This document shows positions 9,900 through 22,463 of a DNA stretch of 35,028 nt, piece after piece. Source of the DNA: Bacilli bacterium (GTDB taxonomy: Bacteria > Bacillota_I > Bacilli_A > RFN20 > CAG-288). A program made the position numbers and the translations under genes. The notes below the pieces were generated by a model that was given only the letters and a program-made list of their open reading frames with translations, searched no databases and was not told the origin of the DNA. The stretch covers positions 1-35,028 of the forward strand of contig JAFUFH010000044.1 in assembly GCA_017470005.1 (NCBI GenBank), read 5' to 3'. The first letter of the stretch is position 1. Every line of letters starts with the position of its first letter.

Positions 9900-11353
9900 C
9901 TTGCTACCTCCACGACACAGTCTTTGATTTTAGTGATATCTTCAATCTCTTGTCCTAAAGAGAATACATATCCATCCTGATATAAAGGAGCAGTGATATT
10001 GATTCCTAGTGGCATATTCCCTTCTTTCATGAAAGGAAGAGTGAGAGAAGGATATCCGCCAAGGTTAGCCAGAGTGAGAAGATGATTCATAAAGTTCCTA
10101 TCGGAAGAGATATTTAAATTCAAATCTTCTATCTTTTCTGGTGCGGAAAAAGAAGAAGGCATCAATAAGAAATCGTTCTCTTGATAGAATTCTTCCATTC
10201 GATTCACCAAAAGTCTTCTCACTTTGCTCTCGTAATCAAACAAAGTGGAACGGTAATTCTTGTCTAAGGAAAGAGAACCTAATAAGAATCTCTTCTTGAT
10301 GTGAGAAGAGAATCCTATACTTCGATTCTTTTTCATATATTCGATATAGTTTCTTGCGTCCTTTGCTCTATTAGGACCAAAACGTATGCCATCCAGTGTC
10401 GCATCATTAGAGAGAGCTTCTGCGCTAGAAAGAATCATGTAGCAAGGATAGATATTCTCTAACAATTCTTTTCCAAAGGAGAACGAATGAATCTCATATC
10501 CTCTCTTTTCTAAAACACTTAGAAGAGAAACAAATTGTTCTCTTATGGTATTAGAAGAGATGTTATCTAACATTTCTTTCAAATAACCGATTCTTTTCTT
10601 CTTTCTTCCTTGCAAGATGTAGTCTTGGTATTTTTCTCTTTTATGATGTGAGCAAGTAAAATCTTTCTCATCATAAAAAGCAAGAGTAGAAAGCATATAA
10701 GAAGCATCTAAAACATTTCTAGTTAGATAAGAGACACAATCAAGAGAAGGAGCAAAAGGAAATAGACCATAACGAGAAATTAAGCCATAGGTAGGTTTAA
10801 ACCCTACGGTTTGGGTGTAAGAAGCAGGAAGTCTAATGGAATCACCAGTATCTGAACCTAAGGCAAAAGGAATCATACCTAAAGCAAGAGAAGCCGCACT
10901 TCCAGAAGAGGAACCTCCTACAATTCTTTCTAAATCATATGGATTTCGTGTGATTCCGTTTTTAGATACGCCTTTTCCACCCATGGCAAGTTCATCCATG
11001 GTGGTGTGAGCTAATAATATCATGCCTTCTTTTTTTAGTTTTTGAAGGACAGAAGCATCAAAGAGAGGAACATAATCTTCTAAGATTTTGCTAGAAGCCG
11101 TAGTCTTTACCCCTTTGTGAGAGAAATTATCTTTGCAAACAAAAGGAATACCTTTCAAAAACTCTTCTTTTTTGACTTCTGTTATCTTGCTTGCTTGTTT
11201 TCTCGCCTTTTCAAAACAAGTTACTTCAAAACAAAAGCAAGGATCCTCTTTCATAGAAGAGATTGCATCTTCGACAAGCTGACTTGCGCTGACTTCCTTA
11301 TTTACCAGTAGAGAGTGAAGGGTGGTCAGGGGAAGTTTATTGTATTTACTCAT
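9896..11353 (-). CDS. gatA: Asp/Glu-tRNA amidotransferase subunit GatA (atypical active-site loops)
   Basis: This 485-residue amidase-signature protein hydrolyses glutamine and channels ammonia to GatB. The catalytic Lys (K74 in CKDNF), the Ser pair (S148-S149 in GGSSSGSAA) and the nucleophile Ser (S172 in DTGDSIR) are all present. However, the loops differ from the usual family sequence as I know it (GGSSGGSAA and DTGGSIRQPAS): Gly is replaced by Ser at 150 and by Asp at 171, and Gln by Leu at 175. The glycine at 171 normally sits next to the nucleophile in the oxyanion region. The reading frame is intact and the gene keeps its place between gatC and gatB, so it is probably functional but divergent. 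The start at 11353 overlaps gatC by 8 bases and has a GGAGAGG ribosome site. Confidence 0.92.
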   Translation of the reverse strand: MSKYNKLPLTTLHSLLVNKEVSASQLVEDAISSMKEDPCFCFEVTCFEKARKQASKITEVKKEEFLKGIPFVCKDNFSHKGVKTTASSKILEDYVPLFDASVLQKLKKEGMILLAHTTMDELAMGGKGVSKNGITRNPYDLERIVGGSSSGSAASLALGMIPFALGSDTGDSIRLPASYTQTVGFKPTYGLISRYGLFPFAPSLDCVSYLTRNVLDASYMLSTLAFYDEKDFTCSHHKREKYQDYILQGRKKKRIGYLKEMLDNISSNTIREQFVSLLSVLEKRGYEIHSFSFGKELLENIYPCYMILSSAEALSNDATLDGIRFGPNRAKDARNYIEYMKKNRSIGFSSHIKKRFLLGSLSLDKNYRSTLFDYESKVRRLLVNRMEEFYQENDFLLMPSSFSAPEKIEDLNLNISSDRNFMNHLLTLANLGGYPSLTLPFMKEGNMPLGINITAPLYQDGYVFSLGQEIEDITKIKDCVVEVAR

Positions 11354-11654
11354 CTTCCTCTCCTACCACCCTTGGAAGAAGGATGTAATCTTTTTCTTTG
11401 GTATGAGAATTCTTTAAAGCACGAGAAACAGAGAGAGGCTTCTTCTCTTTGTCCTCTCTCAATTTTCTCTTTTCTTTTTCCACTGGATAGAAAAGAGGTT
11501 CTATCCCTTCTAGATGAGAAGAGATATCATGCTCTTGAATATACGATAGAAAGTCATTCAAGTCAGTGCAAATCTCCTCTATTTGATTCTCATCTATATC
11601 AAATAGAAGTCGAGAAGCCTGTTCTTGCAATACTTTCTGATCGATTTTTTTCAT
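11346..11654 (-). CDS. gatC: Asp/Glu-tRNA amidotransferase subunit GatC
   Basis: This 102-residue small subunit stabilises the GatA-GatB interface. The N-terminal helices (LLFDIDENQIEEICTDLNDFLSYIQEHD) and the linker running through GIEPLFYPV match the family. The C-terminal half is unusually rich in Lys and Glu. It starts only 3 bases after the ligA stop, with GAGGAGG about 18 bases upstream, so translation is probably coupled to ligA. Identification rests on the weak family pattern plus its position directly before gatA and gatB. Confidence 0.9.
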   Translation of the reverse strand: MKKIDQKVLQEQASRLLFDIDENQIEEICTDLNDFLSYIQEHDISSHLEGIEPLFYPVEKEKRKLREDKEKKPLSVSRALKNSHTKEKDYILLPRVVGEEDE

Positions 11655-11657
11655 GGT

Positions 11658-15984
<4,327 letters not shown>

Positions 15985-16010
15985 ATGAATACCTAATTTT
16001 ATTAAATAAA

Positions 16011-16019
16011 ATTATATCA
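16011..16019 (-). promoter_or_regulatory. Extended -10 promoter of the pcrA operon
   Basis: On the minus strand TGATATAAT forms an extended -10 (TG-A-TATAAT), and no good -35 is visible. The predicted leader is about 20 bases. A small inverted repeat (TTACTC...GAGTAA, about 16033-16052) lies just upstream of the element. Confidence 0.6.
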
Positions 16020-16216
16020 CTTTTTCGCCCTTTACTCTATGGAAGAGTAAGGAAAAATCCAAGACGCGTGAAAAAGCGGTCATATCCAAAATAATCACGA
16101 TTTCAAAAAGACATCAAACAAATGAAACTATCATTTAAAACATTTGATTTTATCCATTGCTATCTACATGACAATTTCTTATTATCACAATGAGGTTGGA
16201 ACAAGAAAAAGGCAAA

Positions 16217-16246
16217 GAAAAAAGCTTTGACGAAGAGAGTCAAAGC
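16217..16246 (-). terminator. Terminator after tRNA-Gln
   Basis: On the minus strand an 8-bp stem GCTTTGAC/GTCAAAGC with a 7-base loop is followed by TTTTTTC. It ends the rlmH/tRNA-Gln transcript. The 16021-16216 stretch between it and the pcrA promoter shows nothing further. Confidence 0.88.
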
Positions 16247-16259
16247 AAATGTGTTTCGT

Positions 16260-16334
16260 TGGCTGGGCTACTTGGATTCGAACCAAGGCATCACGGTTTC
16301 AGAGACCGTTGTCTTACCGCTTGACTATAGCCCA
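16260..16334 (-). tRNA. tRNA-Gln (anticodon CUG)
   Basis: The cloverleaf is complete: acceptor TGGGCTA/TAGCCCA, D-arm GTCAAGCGGTAAGAC, anticodon stem ACGGT/ACCGT with loop CTCTGAA (anticodon CTG), T-arm with GGTTCGAATCC, discriminator G and encoded CCA (16260-16262). It has its own promoter and terminator. It reads CAG. The acceptor begins with T-A as in bacterial tRNA-Gln, and charging is expected through GatCAB encoded 5 kb away. Confidence 0.95.
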
Positions 16335-16347
16335 ATGGCAAGATATA

Positions 16348-16376
16348 AGTTTAGTCATGAATTGACCTTTTGTCAA
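16348..16376 (-). promoter_or_regulatory. Promoter of tRNA-Gln
   Basis: On the minus strand -35 TTGACA (16371-16376) and -10 TAAACT (16348-16353) have a 17-base spacer. The element starts about 45 bases after the rlmH stop, so the tRNA can be transcribed separately from the long upstream operon. Confidence 0.7.
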
Positions 16377-16421
16377 CAAAAAGTTCAAGTTTATGAGCAA
16401 ATCATTCTATTTTAGAAAGAC

Positions 16422-16898
16422 TTATTTATCGTAAGTTTCTCCGTGAAGGATTTTTAAGGCGCGATAGACTTGCTCTGTAGTTAAAAGACACGCCATATAA
16501 TGGGTGAAAGTGAAATCCGATAAAGTGAAAGAGACATTCGCTCTCTTTCTCAGTTTATCCGATAATCCAAAAGAGGATCCAAATAAAAACACAAAATTAC
16601 CGCTTCGTTCTTGGTATTGCTGAAATAAGGATGCAAAGCTAGCGCTATCTAGTCTTTTTCCGTGGATATCCACTAAAAAGAGTATCTCATCCTCTTTGAT
16701 CTGCTTTAATGCTCTATCCGCCTCTATATCCAGAGCTTTATCGATCTGCGCTTGGCTTGGGTTAGAAGGAAGAGATTCTTCTGTTAAATAAGTGAGAGAG
16801 ACTTTTCCAAAACGAGAAATACGTTTGATGTATTCATCGATTCCATCTTTGATATAAGTTTCCCTACATTTTCCAGGGATGAGAAAACGAATGTTCAT
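16422..16898 (-). CDS. rlmH: 23S rRNA (pseudouridine-1915 N3) methyltransferase RlmH
   Basis: This 158-residue SPOUT methyltransferase modifies pseudouridine 1915 in helix 69 of 23S rRNA on assembled ribosomes. The N-terminus (MNIRFLIPGK), ILFLVDIHGKRLDSASFA, and the C-terminal knot HYMACLLTTEQVYRALKILHGETYDK match the family end to end. The SAM-binding loop usually reads IGG-x-x-G; here it is LFGSSFGLS (about 108-116), a departure in the first glycine pair. The start at 16898 overlaps the walJ-like stop by four bases (ATGA) and has AAAGGAGG very close. It is last protein gene of the long operon. Confidence 0.95.
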   Translation of the reverse strand: MNIRFLIPGKCRETYIKDGIDEYIKRISRFGKVSLTYLTEESLPSNPSQAQIDKALDIEADRALKQIKEDEILFLVDIHGKRLDSASFASLFQQYQERSGNFVFLFGSSFGLSDKLRKRANVSFTLSDFTFTHYMACLLTTEQVYRALKILHGETYDK

Positions 16899-17656
16899 CT
16901 TCCTCCTTTGACCTCCTCTCCTAAATCAGAGGCACAACGGAGAAGAACCGAAGGTATATAACCTAATTGAACTTGCATCACTTGTTCAAACACATTCATG
17001 GCGATAGAGGGTTTATTGCACTCATCGCTTAAGTGAGCCAGTATGACTTCTTTGGTGTTAGAAGTGATGAAAGTAGAAAGATAATAAGAAGCGTCAGTAT
17101 TAGAAAGATGCCCTTTATCCGAGATGATTCTTCGAATGAGATATTCAGGACGTTTGGATTGATATAACATCTCCGGATCGTGGTTAGATTCAAAGATGTA
17201 ATAATCTTTTCCCATCAAGAATTGTTGACTCTTCTCAGGAATGAATCCTGTGTCTGTAACAATCGCTAATTCTTCCTCGCCATCAGAGACAAGATAGGCC
17301 ATCGTATTCGGGCAATCGTGAGACATAGGAAGAGCTTTTACTTTGAATACAGATATTTCAAATTCTTGAAAAGGAGAAACAAAATGTGAGGGATCTATTG
17401 TTTCTTCTATTCCAGGCAACTTCTTTTGAGGCGCGTAGAGTTTCTCCATCGGTGCTGAAGCGACATTGCTGGCGTGATCGGAGTGGGTATGGGTGATGAA
17501 AATCGCTTCTAAATCATCAAAAGAAAAGCCGTATTCTTTTAACGAAGTAGAAATCCTTCTCTTAGAGATTCCAAAATCGATCAAAAGAACATGGCCATGA
17601 GAAATGATGATGGTCGCATTTCCTTTCGAGCCGGAAGAAATGACGTCAAATTGCAT
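16895..17656 (-). CDS. walJ: Metallo-beta-lactamase-fold hydrolase, WalJ/YycJ family
   Basis: This 253-residue MBL-fold enzyme resembles YycJ/WalJ, a predicted nuclease of Firmicutes associated with coordination of cell division and DNA metabolism. The metal-binding motif is HTHSDH (about 56-61), preceded by the short SSGSKGNATII strand and LIDFGIS, with LPMSHDCPNT and the later ILAHLSDECN providing further ligands. The ATG at 17656 shares a base with the dnaB stop (TGATG) and follows GGAGG by six bases; a TTG one codon upstream is possible. In many Firmicutes this gene sits with the WalRK two-component genes and rlmH. Here WalRK is absent and the gene lies between dnaB and rlmH. Confidence 0.85.
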   Translation of the reverse strand: MQFDVISSGSKGNATIIISHGHVLLIDFGISKRRISTSLKEYGFSFDDLEAIFITHTHSDHASNVASAPMEKLYAPQKKLPGIEETIDPSHFVSPFQEFEISVFKVKALPMSHDCPNTMAYLVSDGEEELAIVTDTGFIPEKSQQFLMGKDYYIFESNHDPEMLYQSKRPEYLIRRIISDKGHLSNTDASYYLSTFITSNTKEVILAHLSDECNKPSIAMNVFEQVMQVQLGYIPSVLLRCASDLGEEVKGGR

Positions 17657-19167
17657 CAATTTCCTCCCTCCCCGTAGTCAGGAATATAGTTTTCATCATA
17701 AGGAACTTCATTGTCATAAGAATTTTCCGCGGAAGAGAAGTGACAGTGCGGTTTATCAAAGATGAAATTGACGACACCCGTTTCTCCGTTTCTGTTCTTC
17801 ATCAAATAGACTTCCAAAGGGGAAATCGGATTATTCTCAGGAGCTTCATTGGTCTCATTGTCCTTCTGAGTGCTGTTATCGGCATAGTCAGGACGGTGAA
17901 GCATCATGATCATATCGGCATCTTGTTCAATAGAACCAGATTCACGAATATCGGACATCTGCGGTTTTCTCTTCTCTTTGACCGAGTCACGAGAAAGCTG
18001 AGACAGAGCGATGACAGGGACATCTAAGGTTCTTGCCATTTGTTTGATCTGACGAGAGATAGCGGCCACTTCGGTTTGTCTATTGTCATTTTTAGAAGTG
18101 GTAGGAGAAGTGATCAAACCGATGTAGTCGATAGCGATCAATCCTAAAGGTTTATGTTGAATCTCTTGGATGGAGTTTTGAAGCTTCTTACACTTGGTGG
18201 TGATATCCGTCATTCTCGTGATGGCGGAATCATCGATGTAGAAAGGAAGGTTGACCAATTCATCTAAACCTCTTTGCAAGTTCTTCGCTCTGGCTTGAAG
18301 GTCAGGGTCAGCGTGAGTTTCTACCAATAATTTATCCTTGGTAGAACCAGGACGATATTCCATGGAGTTGATTTCATCCGTGGATAAGTTAGAAGTGAGA
18401 GAAAGAAGACGCATGGCGATTTGAACCGCTCCCATTTCTAGAGAGAAGAATAAAACTGGTTTTCCTTTTCTTGCCACTTGATATAACAAATTTAAAGCGA
18501 AAGCAGTCTTACCGACAGAAGGTCTTGCACCGATGACAATCATGTCACCTTTATGCCATCCTTTGGTAAGAAAATCCAATTTCTCATAACCGGTATTGGT
18601 GCCCGTGACACCATTTGCTTTGATGCCTTGCTCTTTGAAATCTTTGGTTTGCTTGACTAGTTTTGCCACCAAGTCATCTCCGACTCTTGACATGCTTTTC
18701 GCATCTTGGACATCTCGAGATTGAGCGATAGCGATGATGTCATCACTCGCTTTTCCGATGAATTCGTTGACATCCTTGATGGGTTTGGTTTTGGCATCAT
18801 CTAAGACGGCTTGCATCTTTCCTAAGAAACGATTTAAAACCGCCTTTTCTTTGACGGAGTTGATATAGTTTTCTACAGGAGCGATACGGACGGTCTTTTC
18901 TAAGATGAGGTCTAAATATTCAAGTCCACCGATACCTTCTAAGGTTTTGTTGTTGGTCAGATATGCGGTGACGGTAGCAAGGTCAGGAGTAGTACCTTTG
19001 GAATAAAGTTCAGAACAAGCACGGAAAATCTCACGGTTTCTTGCATCCGTGAAATCTTCAGGGGAAACATGTTGTAATGCGGTGAGGCCGATTTCTCCGC
19101 TCTCATCCATCAACACGTTACCGATAATGGTGATCTCATTTAAATCCAAAGCTAATTCTTCACTCAT
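17656..19167 (-). CDS. dnaB: Replicative DNA helicase DnaB
   Basis: This 503-residue hexameric 5'-3' replication fork helicase (DnaC in Bacillus naming) is full length. The N-terminal primase-interacting domain (about 1-155) is followed by a linker and a RecA-like core with Walker A GARPSVGKT (213-221). LFFSLEMGAVQIAMRLLS, LIAIDYIGLI (Walker B), the DNA-loop QLSRDSVKEKRKPQMSDIRESGSIEQDADMI and LMKNRNGETGVV are classic DnaB motifs. No intein is present. It starts one base after rplI ends, reproducing the conserved gdpP-rplI-dnaB order of Firmicutes. Confidence 0.97.
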   Translation of the reverse strand: MSEELALDLNEITIIGNVLMDESGEIGLTALQHVSPEDFTDARNREIFRACSELYSKGTTPDLATVTAYLTNNKTLEGIGGLEYLDLILEKTVRIAPVENYINSVKEKAVLNRFLGKMQAVLDDAKTKPIKDVNEFIGKASDDIIAIAQSRDVQDAKSMSRVGDDLVAKLVKQTKDFKEQGIKANGVTGTNTGYEKLDFLTKGWHKGDMIVIGARPSVGKTAFALNLLYQVARKGKPVLFFSLEMGAVQIAMRLLSLTSNLSTDEINSMEYRPGSTKDKLLVETHADPDLQARAKNLQRGLDELVNLPFYIDDSAITRMTDITTKCKKLQNSIQEIQHKPLGLIAIDYIGLITSPTTSKNDNRQTEVAAISRQIKQMARTLDVPVIALSQLSRDSVKEKRKPQMSDIRESGSIEQDADMIMMLHRPDYADNSTQKDNETNEAPENNPISPLEVYLMKNRNGETGVVNFIFDKPHCHFSSAENSYDNEVPYDENYIPDYGEGGN

Positions 19168-19168
19168 A

Positions 19169-19627
19169 TCAGTTCTTGTCCTTTAAGTCGACTTGGATAT
19201 GGATAAATCCATACACTTTGTTGAAAAGATCGACTTTTAACGAAGTCTTTCCAAAACCATTGACGATGACATCTTTCTCCACGATTTGAGACTTATCAAT
19301 TTTGATATCGTAATCTTTCTTCAAAGTCTCAATGATCTTTTTGTGAGAGACTGTGCCGATCATCTCGCCTTTTCTACCGGCATTGGCTTCAAAGCGGAGA
19401 GTGATGGTTTCTAATCTTTTGGCTAACTCTTTGGCTTCTTCTGTCTTTTGGGCAGTTTCGATGCGTTGGAGTTCTAATTCTTTGTTGTATTCTTTTTGTG
19501 CTTGAGCTGTATAAAGAACGGCATAACCATTGGGGATGAGATAGTTTGCTCCATAACCGTCAGAAACATCGAGGATTTCCCCCTTCTTTCCGACTTTTCT
19601 CAAATCTTTTTTCATTAAAACTTTCAT
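19169..19627 (-). CDS. rplI: 50S ribosomal protein L9
   Basis: This 152-residue L9 binds 23S rRNA at the base of the L1 stalk. The N-terminal signature MKVLMKKDLRKVGKKGEILDVSDGYGANYLIP is intact. It is followed by the long connecting helix and the C-terminal RNA-binding domain (KIDKSQI to the end). AAGGAG lies nine bases before the ATG, inside the last codons of gdpP. Confidence 0.97.
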   Translation of the reverse strand: MKVLMKKDLRKVGKKGEILDVSDGYGANYLIPNGYAVLYTAQAQKEYNKELELQRIETAQKTEEAKELAKRLETITLRFEANAGRKGEMIGTVSHKKIIETLKKDYDIKIDKSQIVEKDVIVNGFGKTSLKVDLFNKVYGFIHIQVDLKDKN

Positions 19628-19630
19628 AAA

Positions 19631-21739
19631 TTATGCTCCTTGTGTACTCTTGGAAAGACGGACATCTTCTAGATAATCCTTCAATACCAAATTGAGTTTA
19701 CTTTGTGCTTGTTGGACAGAACATTCGGTTCCGTCTTTTTCGTTGAAGGTAGTGGCAGCCATAGATAAGTGACCTCCACCTCCTAATTTTTCCATCAAAG
19801 CAGAGACATTGACGGATTTATCACTTCTTGCCGAAATCTTAACTTCATGTTCACTGATTCTACCGATACAGAAGGCACAATCAATACCAGAAATATTCAA
19901 GGCTTCATTGGCGACAAGAGAGACCATGACGTTAGAGACAATCTCGTTATCAGGAGAGACAGCAACCAAGACTCCGTTGAAAGGAGTGTAGGAATTGTTG
20001 AGAATCGAAATCTTTTGACGATATTCTTGCAAATCTTCTTTTAAGAAGTCACTAGCAAGAGCGCTATCCCCTTTGAATTTGGTCAAGACGGCAGCGGCTT
20101 CATAGGTGTTGTTAGAAGTGTGTTCCTTGAAGGAATGGGTATCCATGAAGATACCAGAGAGAAGGAAGGTAGCGGTACGGGAATCGATCGGGATATAGTT
20201 ATCGTTATAGGTGATATAGAAGGTGACAAGTTCACATGCGGAAGAGGCGGAAGTATCGATACCGTTGAATTCAGGATCTTCATAGACAAAGTCTGCGGGA
20301 CGGTGGTGGTCTAAGATAGCGATAGATTCAAATTTTTTGTAGAGATCTAAGAACATGGCAATCCTTGGGTTGCAGTGGTCACAGACGACAAGAAGAGACT
20401 TGGGAGTGATGAGAGAATCCACGTTTCTTAAAGAGACAAACATTTCGTTCATTTCTTCTGTGGAATAAGTTGCTTTGATTGCAACACGAACTTTTTCTTC
20501 GACCAATTGTTCTTCCCAACAGATCTTGCAAGGAATCTTGGCTTCTTTACAAAGAAGTCTCACGCCCAAACAAGAACCGATAGCATCAAAGTCTGCGTTA
20601 CCATGTCCCATGATGATGACATTGGAGTGAGATTGTAAGATGGTGCGGAAAGAGTTGGATAAGGTTCTCATCTTAACTCTGTTTCTACTAGGTAATAATT
20701 CCGTCTTACCACCCAAATAGATGATCGGTTGAGAGAAGGCTTGAATGATGGTTTGGTCACCGCCACGAGATAAGGCGACATCCAAAGCGTTGTTTGCCAT
20801 TTCGGCTAATTTCGCGTAATCAGGGAAGCCGAAGGAGACACCGATAGAGATGGTTAACATATCGGTAGAGCCTTTTTCTCTCGCGGTTTCTTTGACGGTA
20901 TCGACAATGTCGAATTTGCTTTCGAACATTCTCGTATAATTTTCCATGGTAGTGATGAAAAGATAACGATCCTCTTTGATTCTTCTCATCAAGGCGTTGT
21001 AGTTTTCACCGAAGTTGTTGATGACACGTCTGACATCCGCAATCATATCGGTGAATTTCGCTTCATCACCGAGATTCATTTGAACATCGGCGTAGTTATC
21101 GATAGCGATATAACCTAAGACAGGAGCTTGGTCACGAGAGAATTTCTTGGTAGATTCTTCCGTAGAAATATCTTTGAAGATGAATAATCTTGCTTCTTTT
21201 AAGTATTCGGCGCTGTAGATGTGGTTGTTTTCACCACTGACTTTTTGAACGGTGCCACTCTTCTCTTTTTCCAAAAGAATATAGACACCAGGGAAGACAT
21301 CCAAGATATTTTTATCGACGATGTTTTTATATCTTCCTCCTAAGAAGTCGTTGACCCAGATGATGGTGTTGTTGTGGTCACAAACCGCAAGGCCGATCTG
21401 ACCGAAGTTATATGCTTCGTTGATATCGTTACCGATGATCTCGGCGGCTTTCATCTCGGTTCTACCTTTGGCTCTTCTAAAGGCTTGGGTGTAGAAGAAA
21501 ACAAAGAAGAAATCCACAGTAGCAAAGATAGCGGAGAGAGCGATAGCGGCATAAAGATAGTAGGGATAATCGGGATATAAATAATGCAAAGCAAAGATGA
21601 GACCAGTCAAAACAAGCTGAAGGACAAGAATCACAAAAGCGACATTGCGGTTGATGGTGATCAAGCGATTCAAGGTTCCGCGGCGATGTTTTTTCTTATT
21701 TGCACTTTGCTGGTTTAGGTTATTTTTATTTTGGTTCAT
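19631..21739 (-). CDS. gdpP: Cyclic-di-AMP phosphodiesterase GdpP
   Basis: This 702-residue membrane-bound phosphodiesterase lowers c-di-AMP and so affects turgor, potassium handling and cell-wall stress. Order of parts: two transmembrane segments (about 33-53 and 60-84), a PAS-like domain (about 110-190), a degenerate GGDEF domain (about 207-335), and the catalytic DHH/DHHA1 domains with DFD (383-385), CDH (453-455), DHH (477-479) and GGGGH near the C-terminus. All metal ligands appear intact, so it should be active. I chose the ATG at 21739 because AGGAG lies six bases upstream; an upstream in-frame start at 21826 would run into comFC. It is followed at once by rplI and dnaB. Confidence 0.95.
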   Translation of the reverse strand: MNQNKNNLNQQSANKKKHRRGTLNRLITINRNVAFVILVLQLVLTGLIFALHYLYPDYPYYLYAAIALSAIFATVDFFFVFFYTQAFRRAKGRTEMKAAEIIGNDINEAYNFGQIGLAVCDHNNTIIWVNDFLGGRYKNIVDKNILDVFPGVYILLEKEKSGTVQKVSGENNHIYSAEYLKEARLFIFKDISTEESTKKFSRDQAPVLGYIAIDNYADVQMNLGDEAKFTDMIADVRRVINNFGENYNALMRRIKEDRYLFITTMENYTRMFESKFDIVDTVKETAREKGSTDMLTISIGVSFGFPDYAKLAEMANNALDVALSRGGDQTIIQAFSQPIIYLGGKTELLPSRNRVKMRTLSNSFRTILQSHSNVIIMGHGNADFDAIGSCLGVRLLCKEAKIPCKICWEEQLVEEKVRVAIKATYSTEEMNEMFVSLRNVDSLITPKSLLVVCDHCNPRIAMFLDLYKKFESIAILDHHRPADFVYEDPEFNGIDTSASSACELVTFYITYNDNYIPIDSRTATFLLSGIFMDTHSFKEHTSNNTYEAAAVLTKFKGDSALASDFLKEDLQEYRQKISILNNSYTPFNGVLVAVSPDNEIVSNVMVSLVANEALNISGIDCAFCIGRISEHEVKISARSDKSVNVSALMEKLGGGGHLSMAATTFNEKDGTECSVQQAQSKLNLVLKDYLEDVRLSKSTQGA

Positions 21740-21797
21740 AGTGACTCCTAAAAACAAATTCCTAAATATTATAAATATTTGTGTATTACAAATAAAG

Positions 21798-22463
21798 TTA
21801 TTTAATTTGGAAATCTTGTCCCTCATGATGATCCATCAAGATGAGACCATGAATACTTTTCACCTCTATTTTTTGAATTTGTTTCAGGCTTTCTAAGAAA
21901 GTAGAACCCGTAGTTAAGACATCATCAAAAAGAACCACTCTCTTCCCTTGAAGTTGACTTGCATTCGGAAGCAGTGAGATTCCTTTATCTTTTCGTCTCT
22001 CAATAAAAGATTTATTTTTTTGCTCTCCAGAGCTTCTTTTCTCAAGACAAGAAAGAAAAGGAAGCTTGCTTGCTTGAAGAATCATGGAAAGATGATCAAA
22101 ACCTCTCTTTTCTATTCTCTCTTTGGAAGAGGGGAGAGGAACAAAGGTGTGGAAAGGAAAAAGAAGGCGGATGAAAGGAAGAAAAATAGAGAGAAAACAA
22201 GGGGCTAATTCCACATCTTTGTACTCTTTGAAATTCATGAGCCAAGATTCCATGATACCAGAATAATTAGAAAGAAAAAGAATAGGTATTCCTTCAAACT
22301 TTCTGATAACCAATTTCTTTTCTATTTTAGAAATGCATTTATCACAAAGAAGAGGATTTTTCTCGATAGCTCTTCGGATAGGGGAGAGATGAATCTCTTC
22401 AAAGCAAGACTTACAATAGATTTCTTTGTTTGTTGTATCGTTGTATTTCTTTGATGGCTCCAT
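21798..22463 (-). CDS. comFC: Competence protein ComFC (phosphoribosyltransferase fold)
   Basis: This 221-residue ComFC acts with ComFA in uptake of single-stranded DNA. It has an N-terminal four-Cys zinc ribbon (C17, C20, C40, C43), then VPLPSSKERIEKRGFDHL, the family's counterpart of the usual VP-S-R-RGFNQ box, and a PRPP-loop-like VVLFDDVLTTGST (about 176-188). The start at 22463 follows AAAGGAG by 11 bases and gives a 53-base overlap with comFA; a start at 22490 is possible but has no better ribosome site. It follows comFA and precedes gdpP. Confidence 0.85.
   Translation of the reverse strand: MEPSKKYNDTTNKEIYCKSCFEEIHLSPIRRAIEKNPLLCDKCISKIEKKLVIRKFEGIPILFLSNYSGIMESWLMNFKEYKDVELAPCFLSIFLPFIRLLFPFHTFVPLPSSKERIEKRGFDHLSMILQASKLPFLSCLEKRSSGEQKNKSFIERRKDKGISLLPNASQLQGKRVVLFDDVLTTGSTFLESLKQIQKIEVKSIHGLILMDHHEGQDFQIK

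Noticed and set aside
16227-16415. 62-codon plus-strand frame containing WLGYLDSNQGITVSETVVLPLDYSPM
   Set aside because: It is the antisense translation of tRNA-Gln and its terminator, a common annotation artefact.
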